From: Clostridiales bacterium
GTDB taxonomy: Bacteria; Bacillota; Clostridia; Oscillospirales; Acutalibacteraceae
Direction of reading: 5' to 3'
Length of the DNA: 64,000 nt
Assembly (NCBI GenBank): GCA_019422525.1
Contig: JAHZDE010000002.1
Coordinates: forward strand, 186,001-250,000
Under the pieces are notes generated by a model. It was not told where the DNA came from. It did no database searches and saw nothing but the letters and a program-made list of their open reading frames with translations. The position numbers and the translations under genes were made by a program. This document shows positions 18,088 to 27,023 of this stretch, in pieces (positions within the stretch are counted from its first letter, which is position 1; each line of letters opens with the position of its first letter).

Positions 18088-19661
18088 AGAACGGCCTCCT
18101 TTCTTTCCGCAATATAGCTATTCAGGCGTTTTTCTGTCGCAGCCAAAACGCCTTCCAGTAATCGGATTTTTTCCGCTTCAGAAGCACTGATTCCATCCAT
18201 TTTGACGGTTACACCGGTATAGGGCAGTTCTTTTTCGCAATGGAATTGTTCTGCTGTTTCCATAATAGACTTCTCCTTTGTATAGACATAGATTTGCTTT
18301 TCCGTAGTCCCCGTCCGCAAAGTAAGGGGGCGCAAATAGCGAAAAATTTCCTGATTTTTTCCATTAAAAAAAGAATAAAGGTTTTCTTCTTGACAAAAAA
18401 TGACTACCTTCGCATGGGTAGAAGAAAGAAGAGCTACGATTTGTTCGGCTTGTTCAATACAATCCGTTGGAGTATCGGGAGCGGGAAGATCGCTGATTAC
18501 TACAGCATCACAATTTTCCTGTAAGGGATTATTAGAATGGGAAAAGGTTACTGGATTTCCTGCCATTTTAGACAGTTCTCCGAGTAGTAATTCATCACCA
18601 TTTGTGATGGCATGCGCAAAACCTGCTTTCTGTAAAAAGCGGGCAGCGCAGTCATAAATGGGCATGTATTTCCAGTCCTGTAAAATTCTGCTGTCAAAGC
18701 ACAGCGTTTCCTCCGCAATATAAGACATAGAGCGAACAGAAGTGGAATAGGCAGCAGCAGCTTTTTGAAATTTCCCTTCTATACAGTATTTCATCAGTTC
18801 TGACGGCATGGCAAAGGGAAGAATGGTAACTCCCTCACCGAAAACAGCCCGATAAGTTCCGGCAATATCATCAGGATGGGGTTTCATGACCAACTGACTG
18901 CCGGGAGAAAACAGGTAGTCAGCAAACAGGGTATACATCCTGTGTTGTTCTCCAAGAGTCATCAAGCCCAGATTTGCCATATGCTGGGTCAGCAGCAGGC
19001 TGCTGTTTTTTTCAAGACGAAGATTTTCTTTTGCCCCGAAAAATTGCAGAACTTTTTGTCTCTCATGATCGTCCATCTCCCGCAGAATCCTGTCCACCGA
19101 AAAGTCAGTCATTTTGGGGTTCTGATAATCAGGCTTTTGTTTTTCCTTATCGGCCAGAATCTCCACTGCCAGAGAATTATCTCCAAAACACCCCAGGCTA
19201 AAGCACAATTTGTATTGAGTGCGGTTGCGCTTCATATTATTCATAGCAAATTCCCGGTCAGAAAGCACGCCGCTTCCCTCTTCAAAACAGTGGTAGGGGA
19301 GTTTGTTGGAAATCACATACCAACCAAAGGGAAAATGGTCGGGGCACAAATACCGTTCCTGGCTCTTTACAGAAATCCCCAATTCTTTTATTACCTTTTC
19401 CATACGGTGACAGCAAGCAGAAAGAATCATATTGGTGGGGATTTTTTTCCTTTCAAGATATTTCTGATGTTCCAGCACCGAAAGCTCATCCAATACTTCC
19501 ACCCGGTCAAAAATTCCTGAAGCCTGATAGCGATTTACGTAGGCTACGGAGTTTTTATGGATATTGGAAAGCAACAGAACCGCCTTTTCATGGGGATGTA
19601 CAGCCATTTTATGCAGGACACAGCATAGTACATGATAGGTGGTTAAAGCATAATAAATCAT
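18084..19661 (-). CDS. Polysialyltransferase-like glycosyltransferase A
   Basis: A 525-residue GT-B-like protein. It starts with a short hydrophobic strand (MIYYALTTYHVLCCVLHKM), has an acidic-Gly motif at FEEGSG (about 140-145), a KPHPDD motif (about 258-263), and a Ser pair in AYSTSVRS (about 303-310). Bacterial polysialyltransferases and related CMP-sialic acid enzymes share D/E-D/E-G, HP and S-S/T motifs in this order, so I infer a CMP-ulosonic-acid-type donor. The cytidylyltransferase-like gene in the same operon supports this. It has no signal peptide or membrane anchor and so would act at the inner membrane face. The C-terminal about 120 residues look like an extra domain. It starts 12 bases after the COG5610-type gene and ends overlapping the HAD gene. 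A close relative lies at 24048-25547. Confidence 0.65.
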   Translation of the reverse strand: MIYYALTTYHVLCCVLHKMAVHPHEKAVLLLSNIHKNSVAYVNRYQASGIFDRVEVLDELSVLEHQKYLERKKIPTNMILSACCHRMEKVIKELGISVKSQERYLCPDHFPFGWYVISNKLPYHCFEEGSGVLSDREFAMNNMKRNRTQYKLCFSLGCFGDNSLAVEILADKEKQKPDYQNPKMTDFSVDRILREMDDHERQKVLQFFGAKENLRLEKNSSLLLTQHMANLGLMTLGEQHRMYTLFADYLFSPGSQLVMKPHPDDIAGTYRAVFGEGVTILPFAMPSELMKYCIEGKFQKAAAAYSTSVRSMSYIAEETLCFDSRILQDWKYMPIYDCAARFLQKAGFAHAITNGDELLLGELSKMAGNPVTFSHSNNPLQENCDAVVISDLPAPDTPTDCIEQAEQIVALLSSTHAKVVIFCQEENLYSFFNGKNQEIFRYLRPLTLRTGTTEKQIYVYTKEKSIMETAEQFHCEKELPYTGVTVKMDGISASEAEKIRLLEGVLAATEKRLNSYIAERKEAVL

Positions 19662-19673
19662 TTTCTCACCCCT

Positions 19674-21779
19674 TTATTCCTGATATTCCCGCTCCATCAG
19701 CTGTGCCAGAGTTTCCATCTCATAAGAAGAAGTTCCCACAGCCCGATTTACCGGATATTCGGCAAAGAGATTACGGAAATAGTCCGGACGGGAAATAATA
19801 AACCGGCATACATGATAAGCGTCTTCTCCGCTGATACGATAGAGCTGGGGATATTGGGCGAATGCTCTGGTATAGTCATCCACAAACGTGAGAATTCCCC
19901 TCTGTATCTCCTGAATCATTTCATATCCCTCAGTTTCCGGCAAATCGAAGCGAAAAGCAGGACGTCCGTCTTCTGAAAGCTTATACTGCATAAACGAAGG
20001 GCTGGGAGATGCCAGCATCATTTCAATAAACACGCTGTACAGTTGCCCAACCCGATGCTGACGTTTGAGTTCCCGATTCTTTTGCTGGGAAAACATATAG
20101 GATTCAATGTCGCCGCTGGTTAAAGGTGCTTCAATAATATTCTGGTCATGGAGATAATTGGCGCCAGAGACAAATCCATAAATTTTGCAGTCAAAGTTCC
20201 ACAAATCTTCTACCAGCACTTTAAGGGCTGAGACACCGCTGGCAGCCCAGCCAACATCAACAGCGGCAGCCGAATGTATTCCAGCCAGTTTTTCCTGGTA
20301 ATAAAGTTTTGCAGCCTGATAGCTTCCGGCATAGGCTTCTTCTACGATTTTCCAGTTATCCAGAAATACTGTGACAATTTCCTCATAATTTTCTTTTGTC
20401 AGAAGAGTTTGTTCCTGAAATCCGGATTCCGCCAGAACAGGCTGCATTTGAGGAAGTTCCATAGCAGCCAGCATCTGTTTCATGGTGATTTTCCGGGAAA
20501 TTTTATATTTGATATACCGCAGGAAAAACTCGTTGCGGAAATATCCTGCCGTTAAACGGGTAGCGGCAGCTCGGGACCAATAGACGTATTCTGTTTTCTC
20601 TTGGGGGTACAATTTTTGATACACCTTTTGCAGAATATCTCCATCTCGAGAGAGAAACAGCAGCTTTTCAATGCCCTTTGCCCTCACTCGCTCATGAATC
20701 CAGACACAATATCCCAGCACATAAAATCCGGCATATACATACCCATATTCAAAATACTGGTTTTCCCGAAAAGCGCCGCAGCACAGCCTGTTGTTGACGA
20801 TTCCCCGATATGCGCTTCCAATTAAAGCCGTCAAATCCATGCAGCGATGGGGATTTCCCAAACGGTTTCCATTGGGATAATAATTGGCCTCAAATCCGGC
20901 TTCCTGAGAACGTAAAAAATCGGAAGTATAGTTGTCTCCAATATGGAAATACCGTTTGTCGTTTCCTAATTGCTCTTTGACATAAGGGAATAACTTTCCA
21001 CTGCGTTTGGAAAATCCACATTCCTGAGAAATAAAAATACGGGAAATTTGGGTATATCCAGCATTGTGAAGGGCTTTTTCAATCACGTAGGAGGAAAGAT
21101 ACATGTCGGAAACGGCGATCACTGTTTTCCCAAGCTCTACGGCAGTTTGATATAGCTGCTTCATATAAGGATTTGCCCGCAAAAGGGAAAGCTCGGTTTC
21201 TTCTTCCAGCTCCATAGCCCTGCGAATGTCACAGGCCACATAACGCTGCATTTTCTGGTAAATATCGCACAGTGTTACTTCGTTTACCCCATTCTTTTCC
21301 ATAGCCTCTTGCCGCGCCTGTTTTTCAGCCAGCACACGGTATCGGGTAAAGGAGGGGCAATGAAGCTTTTCCCCTACCAGATAAAAGACGGTTTTCGGGT
21401 CGTCAAAAGGCCGCAGAAGCAAGGTGTCAAAAATGTCAAAAGACACTACGTCACACAATAGCATCTTTTTAGCCATGGTAGTATAGGTAAGCCTTTTCTG
21501 CCTATGGGATTCTGGTGCCAGAGTAAAGATGCGGTTCGTATAATCCCGGCGTTCCTGAGGTGCAGCCCGGTGGGAATATACCTTTCCCACAGCAGAAGCC
21601 AGACACAGTAAAAACAGATAGAGGCCTCTCCGAAACATTCCGATTTTATCGGATTTTTCCCGATAAAAAGCTTCGGTAATCATTCGGTTATGCATAGTAA
21701 ACCGAGTCAGAGTCCGGTCAATTTTTCTTTTGCAAGCGCGTCTTTTTTTTCTGTAAAACTGTAAGATATGATGTATCAA
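19674..21779 (-). CDS. HAD-superfamily protein of surface polysaccharide loci (COG5610-like)
   Basis: A 701-residue protein with a HAD domain after a basic, partly hydrophobic N-terminus (about 1-75, including a possible membrane-associated FLLCLASAVG). HAD motifs: VVSFDIFDTLLLRPF (about 111-125, two Asp), AVSDMYLSS, CGFSKRSGKLF (Lys), and FHIGDNYTSD. The C-terminal half (about 345-701) holds KLLFLSRDGDILQK and AVDVGWAASG stretches typical of the predicted hydrolases placed in COG5610. These are common in capsule and lipopolysaccharide clusters, but their substrates are unknown. The start is TTG at 21779, directly abutting the aldolase stop (TGATTG), with AAAGGA about 10 bases upstream; translation is probably coupled. 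An ATG further in cannot be excluded. A degenerate paralogue of its HAD half is encoded at 25562-26980. Confidence 0.72.
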   Translation of the reverse strand: MIHHILQFYRKKRRACKRKIDRTLTRFTMHNRMITEAFYREKSDKIGMFRRGLYLFLLCLASAVGKVYSHRAAPQERRDYTNRIFTLAPESHRQKRLTYTTMAKKMLLCDVVSFDIFDTLLLRPFDDPKTVFYLVGEKLHCPSFTRYRVLAEKQARQEAMEKNGVNEVTLCDIYQKMQRYVACDIRRAMELEEETELSLLRANPYMKQLYQTAVELGKTVIAVSDMYLSSYVIEKALHNAGYTQISRIFISQECGFSKRSGKLFPYVKEQLGNDKRYFHIGDNYTSDFLRSQEAGFEANYYPNGNRLGNPHRCMDLTALIGSAYRGIVNNRLCCGAFRENQYFEYGYVYAGFYVLGYCVWIHERVRAKGIEKLLFLSRDGDILQKVYQKLYPQEKTEYVYWSRAAATRLTAGYFRNEFFLRYIKYKISRKITMKQMLAAMELPQMQPVLAESGFQEQTLLTKENYEEIVTVFLDNWKIVEEAYAGSYQAAKLYYQEKLAGIHSAAAVDVGWAASGVSALKVLVEDLWNFDCKIYGFVSGANYLHDQNIIEAPLTSGDIESYMFSQQKNRELKRQHRVGQLYSVFIEMMLASPSPSFMQYKLSEDGRPAFRFDLPETEGYEMIQEIQRGILTFVDDYTRAFAQYPQLYRISGEDAYHVCRFIISRPDYFRNLFAEYPVNRAVGTSSYEMETLAQLMEREYQE

Positions 21780-23384
21780 TCAATCTTCATCCTTTTGATT
21801 TTGAATTTTGTAGAGGCTGGGGGTAAGAAATACCAAATGCAGCTCTTTGGAGCGTTTGTTCAGCTGGACATTGATTTCCTCATTCTTAGTCCGAAGAGGG
21901 ATGTCATAGCTTGGGACAGCATAATCCGGGGAATAATAATTGGAAAAGGGGTCATCGGAAAATCCATCCATACCGGCCAGGCAGACGTCTTCTTTTACGG
22001 TACACTTTACCAGCAATTTGAGCAGCATGGTGCTGGCACTGTCAGAGGCATAGAGAGAAGTGTTTAACAATGCGGAATAGTTCACCGTGACGGCCTCTGG
22101 CGGAAGATCCCGAATATTGGAGGTTGCAATGGTGCGGCTCCAGTCGATTTCATCCGCCATTTCTTCATACCGGCGGTCGTTGGTGAGAAACAGCAAGTCA
22201 TAGTCATACTCGTGAGGAATAAAATTGACACTGATAACCAACAAGTTTTCCTTTTCGATGGCTTCCTGGACTTTGTCGTGATAAGCAATGATGGATTTTC
22301 CGGGGGCGAGGATTAAGATTTTGCGGCCGTCCATTTTCTGCCGAAGGGCATCAATAGCATCCATATCATCCACTGCATGGGATTGATATTTCTGATAAAG
22401 GTGTTCAATCAGATGTTTGTCAAACTGTTCCCGTTTCTCGGGGGGGATCTGATCCAATAGTTCAGAAACTGCACTGATAGAAACGGTTTGCTTCGACATC
22501 AAATAGGAAGCATAATTGGGGTGGCAGTCCTGTGCAGCGGCCAAAAAATACGGGCAGGAGTAACCCCAACGGTTTGTCAGAGAGATAGCTGTAATATATT
22601 TATCTACCATTTCCAGAATTGGCAGTACATGATACCGGGTTTCATATTCCCGGTTATAATAATTTAAAATTAGCTCTGTACATAAATTCCCAGCACCTCT
22701 TCCCATACCGCTGGCGGAACAGTCGATAATCAAGGTGCGGTCGGTTTTATATTCCAACAGTTTTTGGGCGTTGGCGAAGGACATTTGCAGGTTGTTATGG
22801 GAATGATACCCGATTTTAATTCCGCTGGCCAGATTGTTGTCTGCCAGAATCACCTGCCGAAGCAGAAGCTTTCCATACATCGTTCCCAGCGTATCAACCA
22901 GATAGAAGGCATAGGGATTCAGCTGGTTGACTCGTTTAATCAGATGTATCAAATCTTCATCGGAATATCCGGCAGTACCAACAGGCTGCATAAAGAGCTT
23001 ATAGCCTTTTTGCTGAATCATTTCGCCATAACAAAAGGCCTTATCCATTTCTTCCGGATGGAAAGTCAGACGAATTCCACCCAGTCCGCCTTCTGCAGCA
23101 GGAGAAAGGGCAGAAGGGTTAATTTCCTTTTCTCCAATGGCAATCATAGCTACAAACAAGCTGTCGCTGTTTTTGGGCAAAAGGGCGTTAATTTCTTCCA
23201 CGCTGTGAAACAGGGACTGATTTTCTTCTTTAGGCTGTTCTGTCAAAAAACCACATTCAACAATATCCACACCCGCCTTAGAAAAACGGTTCAGCATATC
23301 CCGAATCGTATCTCGGCCAAATTTCCATTGATTGATGTACCCACCGTCCCGCAGGGTACAATCCAAAAACTTTACCTGACTCAT
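21780..23384 (-). CDS. DRE-TIM aldolase fused to a sialyltransferase/Maf-like C-terminal domain
   Basis: A two-domain protein of 534 residues. Residues 1 to about 280 are an HMGL-like/4-hydroxy-2-oxovalerate-aldolase-type barrel: KFLDCTLRDGGYINQW holds the Asp-x-Arg (LRDGG) catalytic motif, and GIKIGYHSHNNLQMS supplies the metal-binding HxHN. Residues about 345-534 start with GRKILILAPGKSIIAYHDK, continue with ISVNFIPHEYDYDLLFLTND, and contain CLAGMDGFSDDPFSNYYSPD. This order (glycine/serine nucleotide loop, Asn strand, G-x-D) resembles GT42 sialyltransferases and DUF115/Maf proteins; it is my inference from pattern only. The ATG overlaps the cytidylyltransferase stop by 4 bases, with AAAGGAG upstream. 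It may make or transfer an ulosonic-acid-like sugar. Confidence 0.7.
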   Translation of the reverse strand: MSQVKFLDCTLRDGGYINQWKFGRDTIRDMLNRFSKAGVDIVECGFLTEQPKEENQSLFHSVEEINALLPKNSDSLFVAMIAIGEKEINPSALSPAAEGGLGGIRLTFHPEEMDKAFCYGEMIQQKGYKLFMQPVGTAGYSDEDLIHLIKRVNQLNPYAFYLVDTLGTMYGKLLLRQVILADNNLASGIKIGYHSHNNLQMSFANAQKLLEYKTDRTLIIDCSASGMGRGAGNLCTELILNYYNREYETRYHVLPILEMVDKYITAISLTNRWGYSCPYFLAAAQDCHPNYASYLMSKQTVSISAVSELLDQIPPEKREQFDKHLIEHLYQKYQSHAVDDMDAIDALRQKMDGRKILILAPGKSIIAYHDKVQEAIEKENLLVISVNFIPHEYDYDLLFLTNDRRYEEMADEIDWSRTIATSNIRDLPPEAVTVNYSALLNTSLYASDSASTMLLKLLVKCTVKEDVCLAGMDGFSDDPFSNYYSPDYAVPSYDIPLRTKNEEINVQLNKRSKELHLVFLTPSLYKIQNQKDED

Positions 23385-24043
23385 GCATGTTCTCCTTTAC
23401 AGATAAACCGGTTAAACACCATATCCGCCACTTCAAAATCAAAGGGCTCGTTAATATCACAGGCTTCAATATCGCTCACGGGAATCAAAAATGGCTTATC
23501 ACCGGTACGACGGTTGTGATCCATCAAGAGTTCTTTTTTATAAATATAAAGACCGGTGGTTTCCGCATACAAATCCCCTAAATCCTGGGTACGGGGAATC
23601 CGAGAAGTATCATATTGGGGTTTGCCATTAATCCAAAGAAATTCCCGCAGCTTTTTCACTGTCATGGCGCTGTCATATTCTCCGCTGTTCACCGCGATAA
23701 TTCCCGACTCAATGGAAACACGGGAAATAAAAGGTGCAGTAGCATGAGCCAGTACATAGGTATCGGCATCCACGTCCCTGGCAAACGCCTGCAAAACTTC
23801 CAAAATCAATGTGGATGAGGAATCCAAACGGCTGTCTCTGGGAAGCCAGGTGACACCTTCCGGAAGATATTCCTGAATGGCCGGATTGCTGCAATACACA
23901 TAGATTTCATCAAGGCCTCTGGTTTTCAGTAGGGTGCGCAGAATATAGCAGATAAGGGGATCGCCATTATGAAAAGGCTTGGTATTTTTACCGGGTAGAC
24001 GCTCGTTGTTGAGTTTTACCGGGACAAAAGCAACGGTTTTCAT
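23381..24043 (-). CDS. Acylneuraminate cytidylyltransferase-like enzyme (CMP-sugar synthase)
   Basis: A 220-residue nucleotidyltransferase of the NeuA/KdsB type, which activates an acidic nine- or eight-carbon sugar with CTP to give a CMP-sugar. The nucleotide-binding start is VAFVPVKLNNERLPGKNTKP, a variant of the family's A-R-x-G-S-K-x-I-x-x-K-N loop (no GG pair). Further on are LILEVLQAFARDVDADTYVLAHATAPFIS in two parts (the DxY..L..TxPF pattern) and a C-terminal NEPFDFEVADMVF, matching the family's DxxxDFxxA. The start at 24043 lies 4 bases after the upstream stop; a longer frame to 24157 has no ribosome site. It overlaps the aldolase gene by 4 bases. No neuB or neuC accompanies it in this window. 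Confidence 0.8.
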   Translation of the reverse strand: MKTVAFVPVKLNNERLPGKNTKPFHNGDPLICYILRTLLKTRGLDEIYVYCSNPAIQEYLPEGVTWLPRDSRLDSSSTLILEVLQAFARDVDADTYVLAHATAPFISRVSIESGIIAVNSGEYDSAMTVKKLREFLWINGKPQYDTSRIPRTQDLGDLYAETTGLYIYKKELLMDHNRRTGDKPFLIPVSDIEACDINEPFDFEVADMVFNRFICKGEHA

Positions 24044-24047
24044 ACTT

Positions 24048-25547
24048 TCACTCTCTTTCTTCATTTCGGCTAATTTCGACCAATTCTTCCTGTGTAAGAA
24101 TTTTGGACTGGACATACAGCTTTGCTCGGGAAAATGGCAAAAGACGGACAAACGCAAATCCGGAAATACAGCCTTTTATCTTCGGACATTTTACCGCCAG
24201 ATATAGGGTATATTCGTTTTCACTCAGCAAGCTGGAGTCTTCCGGACAAAGAGAAGCGGTTACCTGCAAAATGGTGTATTCCACTGGCAAAGAAAGAGCC
24301 GGAGGACTTTTTTCATCAAGAATCAGTAAAAACATGTCCCAGTCCACCTGTAAAAGCTGGGAAGGGTTTTCTGTAATATGAATTTCTTTCCCTTTTTCAG
24401 AAACAGGAACCTGAATGATTTTGATAAAGTTTTCCATTTGTACCCGGTTTACCTGTTCATAGACAGGGCAGACCGCCTGTCCAGTGCATCTTGTAAATTC
24501 TTTTAATAAGGCAGCCGCTACGTAGATAGCGTGAAGATGTTCAAACCGTGTCTCAATTTCCGTTGTAAATTCATAAACTTCCTGAGCAAACGGTGCCATC
24601 CCTCCCACAGAAGTAGAACTGGCAGTCAAGACCCTCTGTACTGGCTGGTCAAACAGGAAGGGAATCAGTTCGGAATTCATCCGATGCGGCAGAATAATGG
24701 CATGGGGAAAGATTCTTCGATAATTCATCCAGATATCTTTTGGGTGGGGCTTAATGACTAGCTGGCACCCAGCAGAAAAATAATCGACCAAAATGGTGGT
24801 AATCTGTTCCTGTACGTCCAAATCTTTTACGGCCATAGATTTCAGATATTGAGTCATATACATACAAACCGGCATCCCGTCACTCACGGAAATGGGTTTT
24901 GCACCGTAAAAATCTAAAATTTCAGGGACGCGCTGAGGAATATCATATTGTAAGGCATCATAGATAGAGAAGTTTTCTGCCTTAACATCCGTAAATCCAT
25001 TGATAAAATTTCGCTCATCACACAAGCGGGCGATTTCATATTCGCTGGTACCGGCGCCATGCAGATATTGAGAAATCACATAATTGGTCATGTTAATTTC
25101 CTTAGTGATTTGCATGTAGCGCTCACGTTGAGAAAGCATCCCGCTGGCATCTTCAATATATACATGAGGAATTTTGTTGGCTAAACAATAAATTCCAAAG
25201 GACCATTGGTCTGAGCCAATATAAATACGGGAAAAACTTGCTAAGTCCAACTGGAGCCAATTTTCAACACAGGTGCAGATGTTGTGGATAACACCTTCGA
25301 TCTCTTCCGAAGAGCTGTTTTCCGTCAGAGCATTCCCACGTTTTAATTTAAACTGATTTTCTGGCACCAGACGGACAAAAGAAAACCAACCGGTATCCAA
25401 TAATTTTTGCACCATATCCCGGCGTTCTTTTTCCGGAAAAATATATTCTACCATTAGCAATCCAGCATCTTCTTTTTGATGTCTGGCCAATCGATGGACA
25501 ATGCAATAGAGAAGCTGATAGGTGGTGGATAAGTGATATAAAACCAT
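24048..25547 (-). CDS. Polysialyltransferase-like glycosyltransferase B
   Basis: A 499-residue paralogue of the protein at 18084-19661. It opens with MVLYHLSTTYQLLYCIVHRL, closely matching the other's MIYYALTTYHVLCC. It has IEDASGMLSQRE where copy A has FEEGSGVLSDRE (so the motif Gly is Ala here), then LVIKPHPKD, and TASSTSVGG as the Ser pair. The family reading is the same: a GT-B enzyme using a CMP-activated donor. The change E-D-A for E-E-G may alter acceptor handling or catalysis. I chose 25547 rather than the longer frame to 25634 because AAAGGAG precedes it and the paralogue aligns there; this puts it 14 bases after the upstream stop. Confidence 0.63.
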   Translation of the reverse strand: MVLYHLSTTYQLLYCIVHRLARHQKEDAGLLMVEYIFPEKERRDMVQKLLDTGWFSFVRLVPENQFKLKRGNALTENSSSEEIEGVIHNICTCVENWLQLDLASFSRIYIGSDQWSFGIYCLANKIPHVYIEDASGMLSQRERYMQITKEINMTNYVISQYLHGAGTSEYEIARLCDERNFINGFTDVKAENFSIYDALQYDIPQRVPEILDFYGAKPISVSDGMPVCMYMTQYLKSMAVKDLDVQEQITTILVDYFSAGCQLVIKPHPKDIWMNYRRIFPHAIILPHRMNSELIPFLFDQPVQRVLTASSTSVGGMAPFAQEVYEFTTEIETRFEHLHAIYVAAALLKEFTRCTGQAVCPVYEQVNRVQMENFIKIIQVPVSEKGKEIHITENPSQLLQVDWDMFLLILDEKSPPALSLPVEYTILQVTASLCPEDSSLLSENEYTLYLAVKCPKIKGCISGFAFVRLLPFSRAKLYVQSKILTQEELVEISRNEERE

Positions 25548-25561
25548 AAACTGCTGCTCCT

Positions 25562-26980
25562 TTACAGAGAAACTGCTGCCGCTGCATTTCCTGCAGGAAG
25601 TACATCCGCCATCAATTTTTCCACGTTCTGACATCCGCTTCTATATAACCGAACACCATCCTGCAGGGGAACAGGAGCATTTTGCGTATAGCGGGTGTAA
25701 TCCCGGTAAAAATCCCACACGCCATCAGACAGTATAGATTTCTCTCCAGTAAACAAACCGGCTAAACAAAGCATATTTTGAGATGTGATCTCAGGGAGAG
25801 ACAGTACGCGAAACTGGGTGTGAGGATGATTCCTGCGAAGAGTATCCATAAACTTGGCAAATCCCTGCTCATCGAATCCAGGGTCAAGCACCTGAACATA
25901 GGGCTGCTGGAACTGCCGGTTTGGATTCATCGTACATACCGCACGAGGGCCAGCTGCTTTGGCAAATAATGAATGTTTTTTCACATAACATACAGTAAAG
26001 TCTCCCTCTATAAAAGAGAGCACGCTGGAAAACAGAGGTCCTACACACAAATACCCAAGTTCATATAGAAATTCAGGACGCTTTCTTCCAGAGAACACTC
26101 TAGCACCACAAATGGCATCATATGTTTCCTGAAAATCCGCAGAGAGTCCGGGATGCAGCGTGTCTTTCATCAGCTGAACAGGGGCACGATAATAAATAGG
26201 CTTACCACCAAGTTTTGATAAGGGTTTGAGAAATCCGTTGAAATCGGCAGAAACAATCCCAAATTTAGAAAGGCCCAATGTGCGGGCTATTTCTGTTTTA
26301 GACTTTCCCGACTCACAGGAAACCGCCAGATAATCCCAGCTGATATTATTTTGCTTCAAAAGTGTTTCGAAAAAGCAGCGGGGATAGCAGGAGTCAACCG
26401 TTAAATAGATAGCTACCTGATGATAAGTGGCAATATCCAGAAAACGGATAATATAGCGGTTGGGAATCAAGTTTTCCCGGGCTATTGAAAGCTCTTGTTC
26501 CCAGGAAAGACTGGTAGAAAGAGCTTGGTTAATGCTGTCATAGATGTCCTTCAGCGGCTTTTTATTATCCTGATACCGACGGCGCATTTTGGCAAAACCA
26601 GGACAGTCAAATACATTCTCCAGTTTTTCAAAAAAAGCGTCCTGGCTAAGGATGGGAAGAAACAGGCTATTTTCCACATCACATACAGCCTGAGGATTTT
26701 CAAGAATTTCAGATGCCAAGTCTTCTACTGGCAGGCGCAGATATTGACGGGTAAGATAATCTTTTCCAATCTGCCTGCCAATGGGAATTTCACGCAGTAA
26801 AGGCAGACGATACCACAGATTATATCCCAACAATTTTAAGCCAAATTCTACCGGCCGATTGGTGGCTTTTTCCCGGTCACGGTTCTGCATACAAATCGTA
26901 TGGAATTTGATTTGAGCATTTCCATTGGTAAGAATCCAAAATATTTTCCGAACAAAATCTACTGATAATTTTTCAACCAC
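25562..26980 (-). CDS. Degenerate HAD-type protein, paralogue of the COG5610-like gene
   Basis: A 472-residue protein with no intact catalytic motif. Lined up by eye with the protein at 19674-21779, its segments match in order. VCDVENSLFLPILSQDAFF sits where the relative has VVSFDIFDTLLLRPF, so both motif-I Asp residues are lost. LTVDSCYPRCF replaces AVSDMYLSS, CESGKSKTEIARTLG replaces CGFSKRSGKLF, and GIVSADFNGFL replaces FHIGDNYTSD. This points to a non-enzymatic HAD-fold paralogue, perhaps a partner or regulator. The GTG start at 26980 has GGAAAGGA 12 bases upstream and is uncertain; the promoter of the operon should be nearby but is not obvious. It is the first gene of the seven-gene operon. 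Confidence 0.6.
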   Translation of the reverse strand: MVEKLSVDFVRKIFWILTNGNAQIKFHTICMQNRDREKATNRPVEFGLKLLGYNLWYRLPLLREIPIGRQIGKDYLTRQYLRLPVEDLASEILENPQAVCDVENSLFLPILSQDAFFEKLENVFDCPGFAKMRRRYQDNKKPLKDIYDSINQALSTSLSWEQELSIARENLIPNRYIIRFLDIATYHQVAIYLTVDSCYPRCFFETLLKQNNISWDYLAVSCESGKSKTEIARTLGLSKFGIVSADFNGFLKPLSKLGGKPIYYRAPVQLMKDTLHPGLSADFQETYDAICGARVFSGRKRPEFLYELGYLCVGPLFSSVLSFIEGDFTVCYVKKHSLFAKAAGPRAVCTMNPNRQFQQPYVQVLDPGFDEQGFAKFMDTLRRNHPHTQFRVLSLPEITSQNMLCLAGLFTGEKSILSDGVWDFYRDYTRYTQNAPVPLQDGVRLYRSGCQNVEKLMADVLPAGNAAAAVSL

Positions 26981-27023
26981 TCTCGACAGCCGTCCTTTCC
27001 ATATCCTCCATACTCAGGTTACT

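Noticed and set aside
17416..26980. A standard sialic acid capsule locus
   Set aside because: No NeuB, NeuC or ABC-type capsule export genes are present, so a plain sialic acid pathway cannot be claimed.
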